A stretch of 64,000 nucleotides of DNA, taken from contig NC_060237.1 in the NCBI RefSeq assembly GCF_021155775.2, positions 9,573,832-9,637,831 on the forward strand. Direction: 5' to 3'. The position numbers and the translations under genes were made by a program. This DNA comes from Neodiprion pinetum (lineage: Eukaryota > Arthropoda > Insecta > Hymenoptera > Diprionidae). This document shows positions 50,220-61,899 of the stretch, one piece after another; the first letter of the stretch is position 1, and each line of letters opens with the position of its first letter. Below the pieces are notes generated by a model. The model did no database searches and had not been told where the DNA came from. It saw only the letters and a program-made list of their open reading frames with translations.

Positions 50220-52340
50220 ACTTCCTTCCTTATTGTTGCCCGATGACTTTCCCGAGTAATAAGCCTTTGCCATAAAAATTGAAAGAATCTGAATATTCCG
50301 TGCTCGCGGTAAATTAAACGAGAAGCCTAAACACGCATTCGTGGCGGCGCCCCACGTTGTTAGCGAAAGAAAAGCAGAAGAAAAAAAAAAAGAAAGTGAA
50401 ACGAAGCAAAGAGCGGGTGGCCAACTCGAAAGTTTCTCGTACTCCGCTCCGCCTGGTGAACTCAATATTTGTAAATCGTTAATAAATGTTGCACGATTTT
50501 TGAAGGCGACCGAAATTTCTCTGCGGATATAATACCTACTTGTGATATCTGCTCCTCGTACACTCGAGATCGCATATCATACAAGTTGGTTATGTTAGGC
50601 GAGATGCCAGAGCCTCTGGAGAATCACAGGATATATCCCGGGAGGGTCGTACGAAAAGCCTGGCGGGGTTCGAAGAGCAGAAGAAGTAACGATTTTGGAA
50701 CAGATGTAGGTACGGGTTTTAAGGCTGGCGGGTGGTTTTCGAACCGGAGGGACAAATTTCCAAAGTATACGTAAGTATAACGCTGAGATCTGGTTCGGAA
50801 CAATTCGTCAAAAACTAAACAGTTGGTACGAGGTGAAAGAAAAAGAAGGCGAAATTTTTACTCCTTTTTACCTCGAAAGATCGTAAATAATTCAAAGGAA
50901 TAGGCAAACTTCGCCAATACGTCAAAATATCATCGAGGGAGTTGAACCATTTGAATTAGCATTCAAAAGCCGTTCGGTTGGGTTCGGGGCGGGCGGGTCA
51001 GTCTGGGGAAGGAAGGCTGGAGAGAACAGATATATTAAAATTCTCAGTGCCAAAGGAGACAGAGAAAGATCTGGAGAAACTCTTCCCTGACCTCAGGGGA
51101 CGCTCGTAAATAAATCGTAATTTATTCCGCCGGTGGAAACTTTTTTGAGGAGCCCTTTCCAAAAAGTCTTCGCCTAAGGTTGCAGCCGAACGTACGGAAC
51201 CGGGGAAACAAATGAGGTTCGCATTACCTCATGTAACGATTTTCGAATCACCCGGCCTGAGGCTAAGTAGCTGATGGTATTTCTCACTCACTTGATTCCC
51301 AAAGAACCTTTCCCCGGCAGTTTTGAAACGTGGAAGCCGGAAAGCGTGCAGGAATAACCGAAATCGGAAGAGGATCACGCGCGCTCGTGTAACGTATCTG
51401 CTTTAAAAGCACTTCGATCACATTTGGAAATCGATTTAAATGAGAATACCTATCGAAGAATAAAAGTGCAGGTACGGATGTGCCGGTGTTGTGTATCAAG
51501 ATTCACTGGAAGAGGGCAAAAATGGTCGTCGTTATCGACGCCCGACGTCGCGCAACCTCCTTTACGTGATTCGAAGAGTCAAATGGAAGGCGTAGCTTCA
51601 GAACCGGATAAATTGGCTGCTTTTAGGCTCGATGTGTTTCGAAATCGAGGAACGACTTCCCTGGAGGTTCTTCCCCATGCGGAGGTCATAGTCTATACCG
51701 TTCACCTATATGTCTCAAATCAATAGGCTCTTCTCCGATCTTGATACCTATACCTAACATGCGCTTATATTTTCCAAGAACAGCCTGTGAACGATATTTG
51801 TAATCCTGCGTCACTGATTTGTATAAATAAAACAAGGAGATCATCCTGTTGTGAAGCTTGATGTCAGGTGTTTAATTCATTTTACGTGAATCAAGTGAAG
51901 TCGTTTTGAGGAGATGCATTCGCCTGAATTCGTGTGATACTTTCAAGCCATTTACTGACTCTGAGAGATTTAAATAGTGTTTCAAGTCATCGTAAAATTA
52001 TATGGAGTCATTTGAACTTACTCGCATACGTTCATTCGAAAGGTTTTCATTCATTTTCGATTGTCGTGAGGTTGTTCGAAGTTGTTCAAGTTATATCGAA
52101 TATCCATTTGAGTTGTTGCAGCCGCTTTAAATTGAACAGAGTTGCCTAATCAGTCACTTGAAGTATCGTAAATTGTCTCAAAATCACTTGAAGCCACGAA
52201 ACCGCGTCGAATGTGGATCTTTTAATTTACCAAAGTAATCTCGAGTCGGATAATTTTGAACGCACCTGTATGATCCACTCCTACCAATGATCAGTGTGGA
52301 TGTCGACTTGACGACCTTTTCGCAGATCCGGTTGTGGATC
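50220..52340. other. Noncoding stretch
   Basis: An A-rich run lies at 50379-50390. Open frames at 50586-50774 and 51424-51726 are unrecognised. Nothing else stands out. Confidence 0.4.
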
Positions 52341-52640
52341 TGAGAAGATAGAAATTCAAGAGTAAATCAAGCGGAACAATCCAAGAATTGGAAAACTACG
52401 ACGATAAAGTTAAGTGCCGGTATAAACGGGTTCTCCAACAAATGTCGTCCGTCGCGGTGTTCTGGCACGAAAGCTAGGTACGTGTAATCTCGATCTAAAT
52501 TATTCGAGATCACGCTTACGTTAATTCCAATTAACGCTCCATCCTGCCTCCCCGCCGAGTGCACAGGCGTCGAGTGGAGGACACGAGGCGTGGGTTCTTT
52601 TGGCAGGGAGCAACGTCTTGTCAAATACTCTGCAAATAAG
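52340..52640 (-). other. Unrecognised 85-codon minus-strand frame
   Basis: Open on the minus strand from 52624 to 52367, encoding GALIGINVSVISNNLDRDY, then TYLAFVPEHRDGRHLLENPF and a hydrophobic tail. It reads somewhat like protein, but no homologue, promoter or splice signals are recognised. Most likely chance or a decayed repeat. Confidence 0.15.
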
Positions 52641-53980
52641 CCTGATTTATAACTATATACTTAACATCACTATTGCAATAAGGTCTGACTCTTACACAAA
52701 TTTGTTTCAGAGCCATCAACGGTGTTTAATCCATCTTCGACTCGGCAAAGAGTCGGTTGGAGGTAGTGACAGGCTACTTTACTCCAGTGGGTGTTAATTT
52801 TCCCTTTTATCGTGATGTTTCGCTTGATGCTTATTGAGAGAAGCAACCAGTTTAACGTTCGTCGACAATCATTCAACACTTGGCTTTTAGAAAATGTAAT
52901 TATCCGATTTTCCCTTTAACGTTTCTGCAGCACTGTTAATTCACTTTATCACTGCTCGGTGGAATTACCATTAAATCATGGTAATTTGTAAGATTTCAAC
53001 ATTACCATCATCGAAATTATTTTTAAAGAATATTCGAATTTCAAAAATAGGTTATTGGTTAGTTTCGCTTTTTACGCTGCTAAAACTGTGATGTCAATTT
53101 TGCACAAATCAAGAAAAACGTGTCATGCATGTTCCGTGAAACGATAATTCTCTGGATTTTTAAATTATACCTCTTAACCGGAATATTCTTTCTCTCTTTC
53201 AATGAGGTTTGACTCTAGAATATTGGAACTTATGATTAGCCACCATATGTAATAGAGAGTCTGTATCGGGCTTCGAGAAGAACAAATGGTACCCCCGATT
53301 TGGATTCAACCTTTTCTTTTTTTCTCTTTGACTGCCAATAACCATTTAAACCCACATCAACGATCCAAAATTTCAAAGTTTTTCTGTTTTCCGTAAACTA
53401 CAACGCACGCGTGATTCAGAATTGTCTTTCCTCTTTTCCCATTTCTGATAGCAGCAGCAAAACCACAGACTGTAAGATTTATACCTTTACAGTTTCGAGG
53501 CTGTAAGTCCATGAATATTTTTGCGACAATAGCAGTGAACTAAGCCATGCTGTTCCTGTTGAAACACATCGTTCCTTACGCATTTCAAGGAGTCACATAC
53601 ATATTACAGAAATCAGAACCGTAAGGATAAATTTTCACATTTCCAATAATACGAATCGGATATAAATGCGAGGGCATATCCTTACGGTTAATTTTCGATC
53701 GTGCCTGTAGTAGTTAATCACACCTATGGTCAGGTTCTTTGACTAGAATTTCCGTCACCGATGGCCGAAAAGTAATGTAACAACTACGCGCACCCGTGAA
53801 ATGGACAAAATTGAACCAACGTCCCAAATCGATGTGCAGACAATACCCGGAAAAGCTGGGTATAATAATTTTGAGGGTGAAAAGCAATGACTGACCGTTA
53901 AAAGGAAAGGGGGATGAGGCATTTATCCAGCAGTGGTGAACGCTGTACATGATTGGTTCAGACCGGGCGTAATACTTAAC
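52640..53980. other. A/T-rich noncoding stretch
   Basis: No credible gene. The 78-codon minus-strand frame at 53714-53950 is unrecognised. Nothing else stands out. Confidence 0.45.
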
Positions 53981-53999
53981 GGTAACGTCCGATTGAAAA

Positions 54000-54460
54000 T
54001 CAATTCGATCCCCATCAGATAATCGCGGCTATGGTGCGGTCGAGGGCGGACGGTGGTCAGGACTGCCCCTGTGCGCTGGTCGGAGGCACATGCTTTCGGA
54101 TAAGTGGCTCAATCGATGGCTCAGACTACTAACCCTAATTTAGTAGACCAAGATATGTGTGAAGCCAGGGGTAGACGGCAACCGCGAGTTATTCCTGGGC
54201 CGTGTAGATACGGGGTCTGACTAAGGGTCCCAGGGATTTCTGGGGACTCCCTCCAGGAACTCCCGGAAACTCCGAGGGACTCCCTCAGATCCAGATAGGA
54301 TGGGGTTCTGGGATAGCATTATGAATCCATTACCCGGAGGCTCACGTCCGCGGTGGCAACGTTACCTACACCCAAACCCGCAGTGTATGCTGGTCCGGTG
54401 GTCGGCTCACTGTTGTTTGGGCACCCCGGTAACCCCCGATGCCATATGCGAACGGAACGT
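54000..54460. repeat. Sharply GC-rich island with degenerate ACTCC tandem repeat
   Basis: Composition changes abruptly from A/T-rich to GC-rich for about 450 bp. ACTCC units recur at 54246, 54259, 54269 and 54279, a degenerate tandem of period 10-13. The block looks like inserted or repeat-derived DNA. I cannot assign it to a family. The 99-codon frame starting at 54300 is not recognisable. Confidence 0.4.
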
Positions 54461-54619
54461 GATGCCATACGTATTATACCGAGTCACTGAACGATGCTCG
54501 TGCTTCGTCGAGGATTGCCCGATTTTCGACTCAGTAATTATTATCCTTTATCCTTTATCGTGCGGAATGACGCTGCGCACTCCAGAGAATCTGTGTTGAT
54601 CTCGTAACGTCGCAGTGGT

Positions 54620-56350
54620 TGTCAAAGTATTGCATTATCTTGCAAGGAACAAAATACGAGGCTAAGCTGGGTCAGCTTACATAAATGTGCCCACGTAAGT
54701 GTAGTTTACGTTTATACATATAATCAGGGTATACAGATTGTATTAAAATCTGTCTCCCTTGAGGAAAACCGGTAAACCGACTTCAAATGTAGAAATTTTG
54801 TGGTCAGATTCAGTCACCAATCCCGAAAGTAATGGGAAACATAAATTTCATATTGAGTGTTAATTTGAATGTTAATTTCGTCGCTATAGCACAATGAGGA
54901 CCATGCTGTTTGTAGGCAGATGGGATACGGCTAATTACTAGAGATCATGTATTAGTAGGAGGAGTGAAGCTACAGTACACTACTTTACCTACGGACGTGC
55001 CCATACATCCAAGTAATTTTTTAAATTTAATTCTATTATTATAAATTTCAGACAGATCGAGTACCCTTTGAATACAGACTTTTCTTGTCCACTTTATACC
55101 GTAACGGGTCCGTCGTTTGAAATTTCACAACCCTCATACAAACTTTAAAAATATAACCGACAGAAACTCCCACAGAGAGCAAATGAGTCCAAATGGCTCG
55201 AACAGTCGAAATAAACTTGTCCGTGCAAATATTTTTTCCGTGAACCGGTGTAAACCGTCAAAGCACAAAGTATCGCCGAAAAACGGTTTTCTTTAGGGCC
55301 AATTCACACCCTTATTTTAGTATACATAGCGTGAGATGCTCTCAGAAAAGTTCTCGTGCTTGTCGCAACGTCAGTGAAAAGAGAGAGGGAAAAAAACACA
55401 AGTAAATAACATAAGACACTGAATAATTTCTTTTCAGATAGTATATGAGATTCCCATCTAAGTATGTCAGCTGCGTGCCTTGGCGAAAAAGGTCACGACG
55501 TCGTTGAGGCTTTCGGAGATATGCATTTGCGCTCGAGTGCCTTTGACTAGGAGTAAAAGTTAGCGGCGCGGTATCAAAGTGAGTTCGCATCGGGGTGCGA
55601 GGGATAACTTTGTCGTAATTCTTTGGGAGGACGCTCACTCAAGTCCAGTCACGTTTCAGGGTCTGAGGTTCTTTGGGAGTGCCTTAACCTTTGCTTCCCC
55701 CAACGGGACGCTAGCCGAGTCTGTTGACACACGGAGGAAATGGCGGAGCCACTACGCTGAGCACGCTGCTATTCTCAAGTGTCTCGCACGAACCGCATCC
55801 TCAAGGGATCTTCGTAGATCACAACAAGTCACAGTTCTCCACGCAGGTACCTGTGTACATCTGTACTGTCTACATTCAAGCAGAATGGAAAATTAGCGAG
55901 GTTCTTGAAGACAGTTGTACATTCGGTATAAAAAGTCCTATCGATCCCACTTTCAGCTAAGCTAACTCACGTCGAACCACGATCATGCTAGTTGAAGCTA
56001 TTTGCAGTTACTTCAAGTAATTACGAGTTTCTTACAATCACCAAAGAACCAATTGGGTTTCACACATGGAATCATCCGGTATCCGAAAGCTTCAAGTTAT
56101 TGCAAGTGTTCCAAAGTTTATTGGAAACCTGAAGTTACTCGAGGTCTTGCAATTTTGATTGAGAAACGGATTTCGTCGCGGAATCATTAGCCTTTCAAAT
56201 TGCGATATTATCTGTGAGGTTAGAAATTAATGGCTGCCAATACCTCAACTTTAGGGAAGCCCACGTGCTCGAAACAGTGCATAGTTTGGTTACACAGTAT
56301 CGACAAGGGTGCACGAAAGTACGAGGGAGTTCGGAACATCGAGTGGAATA
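54620..56350. other. Noncoding stretch
   Basis: TTCTTTGGGAG occurs twice, 50 bp apart (55619-55629, 55669-55679). The 105-codon plus frame at 55579-55896 is unrecognised. Nothing else stands out. Confidence 0.35.
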
Positions 56351-56367
56351 AAAAACGGCTGCAAGTT

Positions 56368-56410
56368 AGGTCAGGTTAGGTTACGGGGTGTGTGACCTGG
56401 AACCTGACCT
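56368..56410. promoter_or_regulatory. Cluster of three nuclear-receptor half-sites in an inverted repeat
   Basis: AGGTCA lies at 56368-56373, TGACCT at 56393-56398 and TGACCT at 56405-56410. The outer two lie in exact 10-bp inverted arms, AGGTCAGGTT and AACCTGACCT. AGGTCA is the half-site of many nuclear receptors. The left arm also resembles TTAGG-type insect telomere units, so an alternative is a scrap of telomere-like sequence. Binding is not shown. Confidence 0.4.
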
Positions 56411-56419
56411 TAGTTCTTT

Positions 56420-58060
56420 CGTGATCGTAGCCGCGCTGAGGCAAGCGATGGTAATTTAGTATCGGAGAGTTAACAAGCGATATTTTAGTGACCAAGCACT
56501 AACGTATTCCAACACGCACGTAACACCCGGGGATGGCTGCACACGGACATGGCTCCGGATTCGATGGACACAGTGTGGTTATTTAGTCAAGCGTGGAGTG
56601 ACCATTATTCGAATGGCCGCCCTCAGTTTGTTTAGCATTTTACAACGGCCGACACACGGTTTGATCAACACCGGCCAACCGGTTTATCCGATTTGGTTTA
56701 TAATGTGGTCAACCGAATACGGAACAACGACTCTGAAACTAATCCGAAAATACAGTTTTGTTCAACGATTAAAGCACCACCGAATAGGCTAATACCTCAA
56801 GCCAATTTCAACGCTCTTCTGATCGGAAAACTATGGCACAAATACGCTGTTTTATTAACGCTCCGTGTGTACGCGGGGCCCTTAAAAGAACAGTCGGAAT
56901 TTCAAATTCGAATTGTCTGAGTTTTCAAAAAAATAGTCCGAAATGTACCAGCCATAGTCAGCCCAAAAATATTCCCCACGTTCAGATCCTCGAATTATTC
57001 AACTTTTTGGAGCCGATGCCAATGACACTATATTATCTTGAAAGCGCATTGTCTAAGCTACAAAATCTTGGAATTTTGTATTTTGATATTTTGTTTATTG
57101 AAAAATGACGATCTTTTTTAACAATATCCCGTTTTTTCCGCGTTTTTCATTTACAACGTTTTCTAACTTTCGACTTTAGCAACTTCTGAGCCGTGTAGTA
57201 GATACTTCGAGAAGTAAGGTGGAATTTTTTCATATTTTTGAAAGTCTACACAACTTTGATACCCGAATGAAAAATATAGTTTGCACACGGAGGGTTAAAA
57301 TATTGTTCAATACTGATCGGGATAAAGAGTAACGCCAGAAAGTGCCTCGCGTCCCTCAACTATGTGGTACAATTTTTCAGTCGGATAAGTTTTATTTGTT
57401 GTCAATTGTCATGAAAAAAGGTTAAATACGGTACAAACAGCCTAATTCATGACAAGATATAAACGATATGCGTTGTTACAAGAACATTGAATGATTTTAC
57501 GGTATAACTAACTGCACGCTCGATTCAACATAAAAGTCCTCGTGAGTTTGAGGGTACGTTTAAAAAATGAATGAAATCAACCTAGTCGCCGAATCGTTTG
57601 GCGGTTTGTCGAGCCACATGCTGTGCCACATCGTGCCAGGTGTGTCGGATTGTGTGGTCAACAGAGCAAGCAGCGGGATTTTATGCGGACAAATTTCAGT
57701 ATCGTATACATGTAGACGTCGATATTAGGTGGACGGACATGTGAGAGGTAGAATATCGCGTGCGTGTGAATACGCGATGCTGCGGAGGATTTTAAATAAC
57801 GAAAACCGTAGAGCTACCCACGTATGGTTTCTGCGAGACGACGAGGGTACAGAGAGCAAGTAGCGCCGTTATTTCAACGCCCACGGCGGCTCGTTAGAAA
57901 AGCAGCGGGCTTTCATAAGCGAGCCTCGCTGATGATCGAAGATGTTACAATATTCTTTGTATATATTCAACGAGATCCGCGAAGCGTTATAAGACGTTAT
58001 AAGACGTTTAAGCGGATTCGAAACCCGAAACGCTAAATACTTACTTCTTCCTTGGATTAT
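56420..58060. other. Noncoding stretch with a short tandem repeat
   Basis: CGTTATAAGA is repeated twice in tandem with a partial third unit at 57985-58008. Open frames at 56598-57108 are unrecognised. Nothing else stands out. Confidence 0.4.
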
Positions 58061-58440
58061 TCACAAATGAAAAACTCAAGTATAAACACAGAAAGTATAA
58101 GGTAAAAGGTATTAAGGTAAAAGTGTATTGATTAAGAACTACTCCTCTTCGGGAGGATAATATTTCCTCGACTGGTTTCGACTCCGCCTTCTTCAGGCGC
58201 GTGCTTTGTTATTGTACTCTGCACTAACCTCGTTGTTGTGGCGTCTGCAAATGAAGGTATACATTACATCTGTCTGATAGGATTTTTTTCAGGCACACTT
58301 TTGAAACCTTCGGATGCGAAAGACTACAATAGCCAAATCATTTACGAGACATTATTATCACTGCTAGAGGACATTCGTTATTTACGTATTGCAGGAGCGC
58401 TACTTTTGCAAAGGCTGCGGGCGATTTTGATGAAGTAAAA
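58060..58440 (-). mobile_element. Possible Penelope-like element end with hammerhead-like core
   Basis: On the minus strand 58197-58172 reads CCTGAAGAAGGCGG then AGTCGAAACCAG. It has the hammerhead order CTGANGA (58196-58190), a short stem II (GGC/GTC around GGA, after one extra A) and GAAAC. Penelope-like retroelements and related sequences carry degenerate copies of this motif near their ends. Downstream on the minus strand comes GTCGAGGAAATATT. The stem is only 3 bp with a wobble and the extra A is non-canonical, so catalytic activity is doubtful. Boundaries are unknown. Confidence 0.3.
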
Positions 58441-58620
58441 ATTGGAAAACAAGAAATAACATTAGCAATGTTTTCTCTTCACGTTTAAGTAATTAGAGAC
58501 TCAATTTTTTCACCATTTTGACTAAAAGTTGTAACAGTTGAATTTAGCCGCCAGAGAGACTACGGAACTCAGTGATAGGTAGGTCCGTAGGGAGGGGGGC
58601 TTTCACCTAAGCGGTGATAC

Positions 58621-58677
58621 GACGGTAGAGAATCGATCGAGAAGTGGAAGAGAGAGGACGGTTGAGAATCGATCGAG
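58621..58677 (+). repeat. Two 21-bp copies around GAGAATCGATCGAG
   Basis: 58621-58641 and 58657-58677 differ by one base and are 36 bp apart, in a GA-rich stretch (58600-58720). The overlapping Arg/Lys-rich frames (for example 58644-58862) are compositional. Minisatellite remnant or paired binding sites. Confidence 0.65.
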
Positions 58678-58869
58678 CGGGAAGCGGGAGACGACGGATG
58701 AGGGGATCGTCAGCAGAGTGCGCTCGCAATAAAGAATCATCACGAAAGAAGAAAGACAACCGACGAAACAAAAAACGCATTCGGATTCCCGATCGAGGAA
58801 AGCCCACCAAGAATGACGGACGAGGGAATTCGAATTGGCCGGACACGGAATTAAGGATCTGAAGAATAT

Positions 58870-60300
58870 CCTCAATAACGCTGATGATAAGTTTTATCTA
58901 CGTTCTGACCTGTTCTATTTTATTAATAATTTTATGAGTATGACTTTTATGAAATTGTTGTCGTCCTAGATGTCCGCCGTCCCTATTTTATTTATACATT
59001 TATTTATTCTTTTTGTTGATATTTATTCGCTTCTCGTATTCGATTCTAATTTTATCCATACATGTCATTGAGTCATACCAACGTCCGAAATTTCGTTTAA
59101 AATAAAAACAATAAAACACCATAAAAGAAAATTGTTACGGAAGATTTTCGTTAATTGCGAGGGGCTCCGCAATTGGAGTGGATCCGAGTCTACAAAAACC
59201 GCGAAAACGAAACGACCGTTACAAAGTATCGGATAACCCAACACAGATCTGCTTTGGTTCGAAAAGTTTTTCAGATTCATTGATTAATTAATTTATAGAG
59301 AATAATATCGCCACTTTGCGAAAGCACGAATATTTCGACGTTCAAATTAAACTGGTCGATGCAGCGATGGAACGAACAAATGAACTTGGACAAATATTTT
59401 ATATATAAATGCATTCTATTCCAATTTCGATGCGCAGCGATTTATGCAGTAGCTGCCTAATTGCTTTATTAACTGGCCACAGAGTCAAACGTGCGTAAGA
59501 AGCACTGTTCCGGATTAAAAACCATTGTGTGAAGAGTGAAAAAAAAACAAAAAAAAAAAACATGAAATGTGCTAAAAAATTCGTTACCAGCAGCTAAATT
59601 GAGAGCTGGAAAATACCAGGCACATTCGTACAATTCCCCATTGGAATAAAAATAATCGTACCACACGATAGGCGAGATACATGATGCTGTCAAGAGTTAA
59701 ATACTTGATGCTATAATAATTTGGCAAAAAAAAAAAAAAGAAAGGAAAAAAAGTATACATTCACCCGCATTGGTAATTTTCGTACAAGAGTTAGCTAACG
59801 GTGAAACGGAGATAGGTATGGGGCGTAATCACGCCTCGTGTCTATACCTATAACAGGACGGGAACCGATATCATCAAGGTACGATAAAGTTTAAGCCAAG
59901 ACGCAGACGTCCCGAAATTTATTATACGGCGAATCCGTCTGTATCGCTTTCCAGAAGCAATATCGCTGATTCAGCGATATCGTAAATAGAAGTTTAATTA
60001 ATTCGCCGGTCGGGTGACCCGTGAGGTACCTAAGCGCAAGGGATTATGTCGACGACGCCGCGTAGTATCGGGCCTTCGAAAGTTAGGCGTGCCTCTCTTC
60101 GCACCCCACACGAATACGGTGCTTGCGGCTCATCGAGTCGTCTGCTCCTGCCATCGGGGGGTTGAACGCAACCAAAGCAAGGTCAGCAAACCCGGAACCA
60201 AGACGATTCCGAGCATCGTGTAAAGCCTGAGGAGGAACAAGGAAGGGTACCGCAGTTATTAACTCGACGACATCCCTCTTCTGTCCAGTGATTTACGAGA
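58870..60300. other. A/T-rich noncoding stretch with A-runs
   Basis: A-rich runs lie at 59539-59560 (one C interruption) and 59726-59739. A CpG-richer patch lies at 60010-60200. No credible gene. Confidence 0.45.
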
Positions 60301-60310
60301 CCTGAAGGAA

Positions 60311-60325
60311 GGGAGGGAGGGAGGG
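60311..60325 (+). repeat. Four GGG tracts with single-A loops (G-quadruplex motif)
   Basis: The plus strand reads GGGAGGGAGGGAGGG, the classic minimal-loop G-quadruplex pattern. It is also a (GGGA) microsatellite. No gene is adjacent. Confidence 0.85.
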
Positions 60326-60450
60326 AATTTAACCCTGGGAAGGAATTGCCGCGCCGATGAACATTTTCACAGTTATTTGTTGCTGTAACGAGGAAAGCCG
60401 GTGTTGGGAGTTCGATCACTTGTATGGAAGATGAAGAAAACATGGATTCG

Positions 60451-60486
60451 ATGTTGTTATTAATGTTGTTATTATTATTATTATTT
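60451..60486 (+). repeat. TTA/TTG trinucleotide repeat
   Basis: Imperfect (GTT/ATT)n tract ending in an ATT run. A smaller (TTA)n tract lies at 61530-61545. Confidence 0.75.
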
Positions 60487-60489
60487 TAT

Positions 60490-61740
60490 AAATAGTTTTT
60501 AGTGCGTGAAAAAAAAATTCTATGTATTCGCGAAAATAGTTTCGATCAATTTCATACCAAGTATTGACGATAGATATATGGTTCTGTTCTGAAATGCTGA
60601 AAAGTGAATTCCATAATTAGGAGATTTTACCATTGTCTAAATTGAAATAAACCGAGAGGGATTAAGATTGATTGATTTTGATTGAAAGCGATGTACACAA
60701 GTTTAGATTTATTATTCAATTTTATTACCTCCGCAGCAACCGGAAAACTAATTCTTCTAAAAATATTTCGGTTAAATACTTATGTCGTCATAAACAAAAA
60801 TTTCTTTAAGAATACGAAGGTTATTCGGTTTCTCACATTCAAAATGACAGGCTTGTTTCTTTTACTCGTAGAATAAAAACTAAAAACATTTCCCAACAGT
60901 TTCGTATCCAAACAAAGTAACAATTCTCAATTCAAACAAATTAATCTACAATGTCATATCAATTGTCGGGACAATGAATTGTTTGAAAAAGAAATTCATT
61001 ATGATACAAACGCATGGATGTTCTGTGAAGTTGATTTTTGAAAATTTTTGACTTTATCGGCAAGAATTGAACTATTTTTGGTGAATGATTTCTGATGAAA
61101 AAAAAAACCTAGGTGAAAATTAAAACGTTAGTCGAGAATAATTGAACCTTGAAGATCGGAGGTGGAGCTTCAATGGTGAAATGGCCGCGACAAGTACGAC
61201 GGAGCGAATTGGCAGCGGAGAAAGAAGATTTACGCCCGAGGTGAAACATGAGAGGCCCAAAGAATTGCGCCAGAAATCCCGGGGTGAATTCTCGAGTCCG
61301 CTTCCACCTGAAACCGCGCAAACTCTGACCAAGAGTGACTCGAATTCCCGTTAACAAACTCCGACGTATCCTTGAAGGAAATAATGAAAGCTGTTTAAAG
61401 TTTAGCTCGATTCCCCTTAGCTATTGTCCCACGGTTATTAAAACTCCTCTTTTCCAAGTGGCTTTCTCTAAAACCTACAGTCGCACTGATGAATCAGTAT
61501 ATTTCTGTCTTTGCCGGCGATTTTTTACCGTTATTATTATTATTCCTACTCCTTTATTATTCAAAAAAAAAAAATTTCATACATTTCTTTTGCTTAATTT
61601 ATCCGAAGAGTTTCTGCATGGGGAATCAAAACGCAAGATCCTCCGTCTGCTTAAGTCGCGAAGTCGATAATCCCGAAGGGATCGTTTCCTGCTAATTGAA
61701 TTGGCACGGAAATAATATGAACCTCGGCTAAATGCGGTGC
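60490..61740. other. A/T-rich noncoding stretch
   Basis: A GC-richer patch lies at 61145-61340, with mirror frames of 70 and 82 codons on the two strands, neither recognisable. A-runs lie at 61099-61107 and 61563-61572. No gene is supported. Confidence 0.4.
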
Positions 61741-61746
61741 GTCAGC

Positions 61747-61773
61747 GATGACGACGACGACGATGACGATGAT
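61747..61773 (+). repeat. GAC/GAT trinucleotide repeat
   Basis: Nine-unit imperfect GAY tract. It would code Asp if translated, but no open frame around it looks like a gene. Confidence 0.75.
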
Positions 61774-61856
61774 ATTGGATAAAAAAATAATGTATCACGT
61801 AGGAAATCCGAAACGACCGTGGTTTATTTTCATCAGATATCTTTGAGATATATGCT

Positions 61857-61892
<36 letters not shown>
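61857..61892 (+). repeat. Compound (AC)12(AT)6 microsatellite
   Basis: Uninterrupted AC dinucleotides (61857-61880) switch directly to AT dinucleotides (61881-61892). Confidence 0.9.
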
Positions 61893-61899
61893 GTATACC

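Noticed and set aside
56365..56382. Telomere-like TTAGG units
   Set aside because: Only two near-units are present, with no tandem array, so this is not a telomere; kept as an alternative reading of the half-site cluster.
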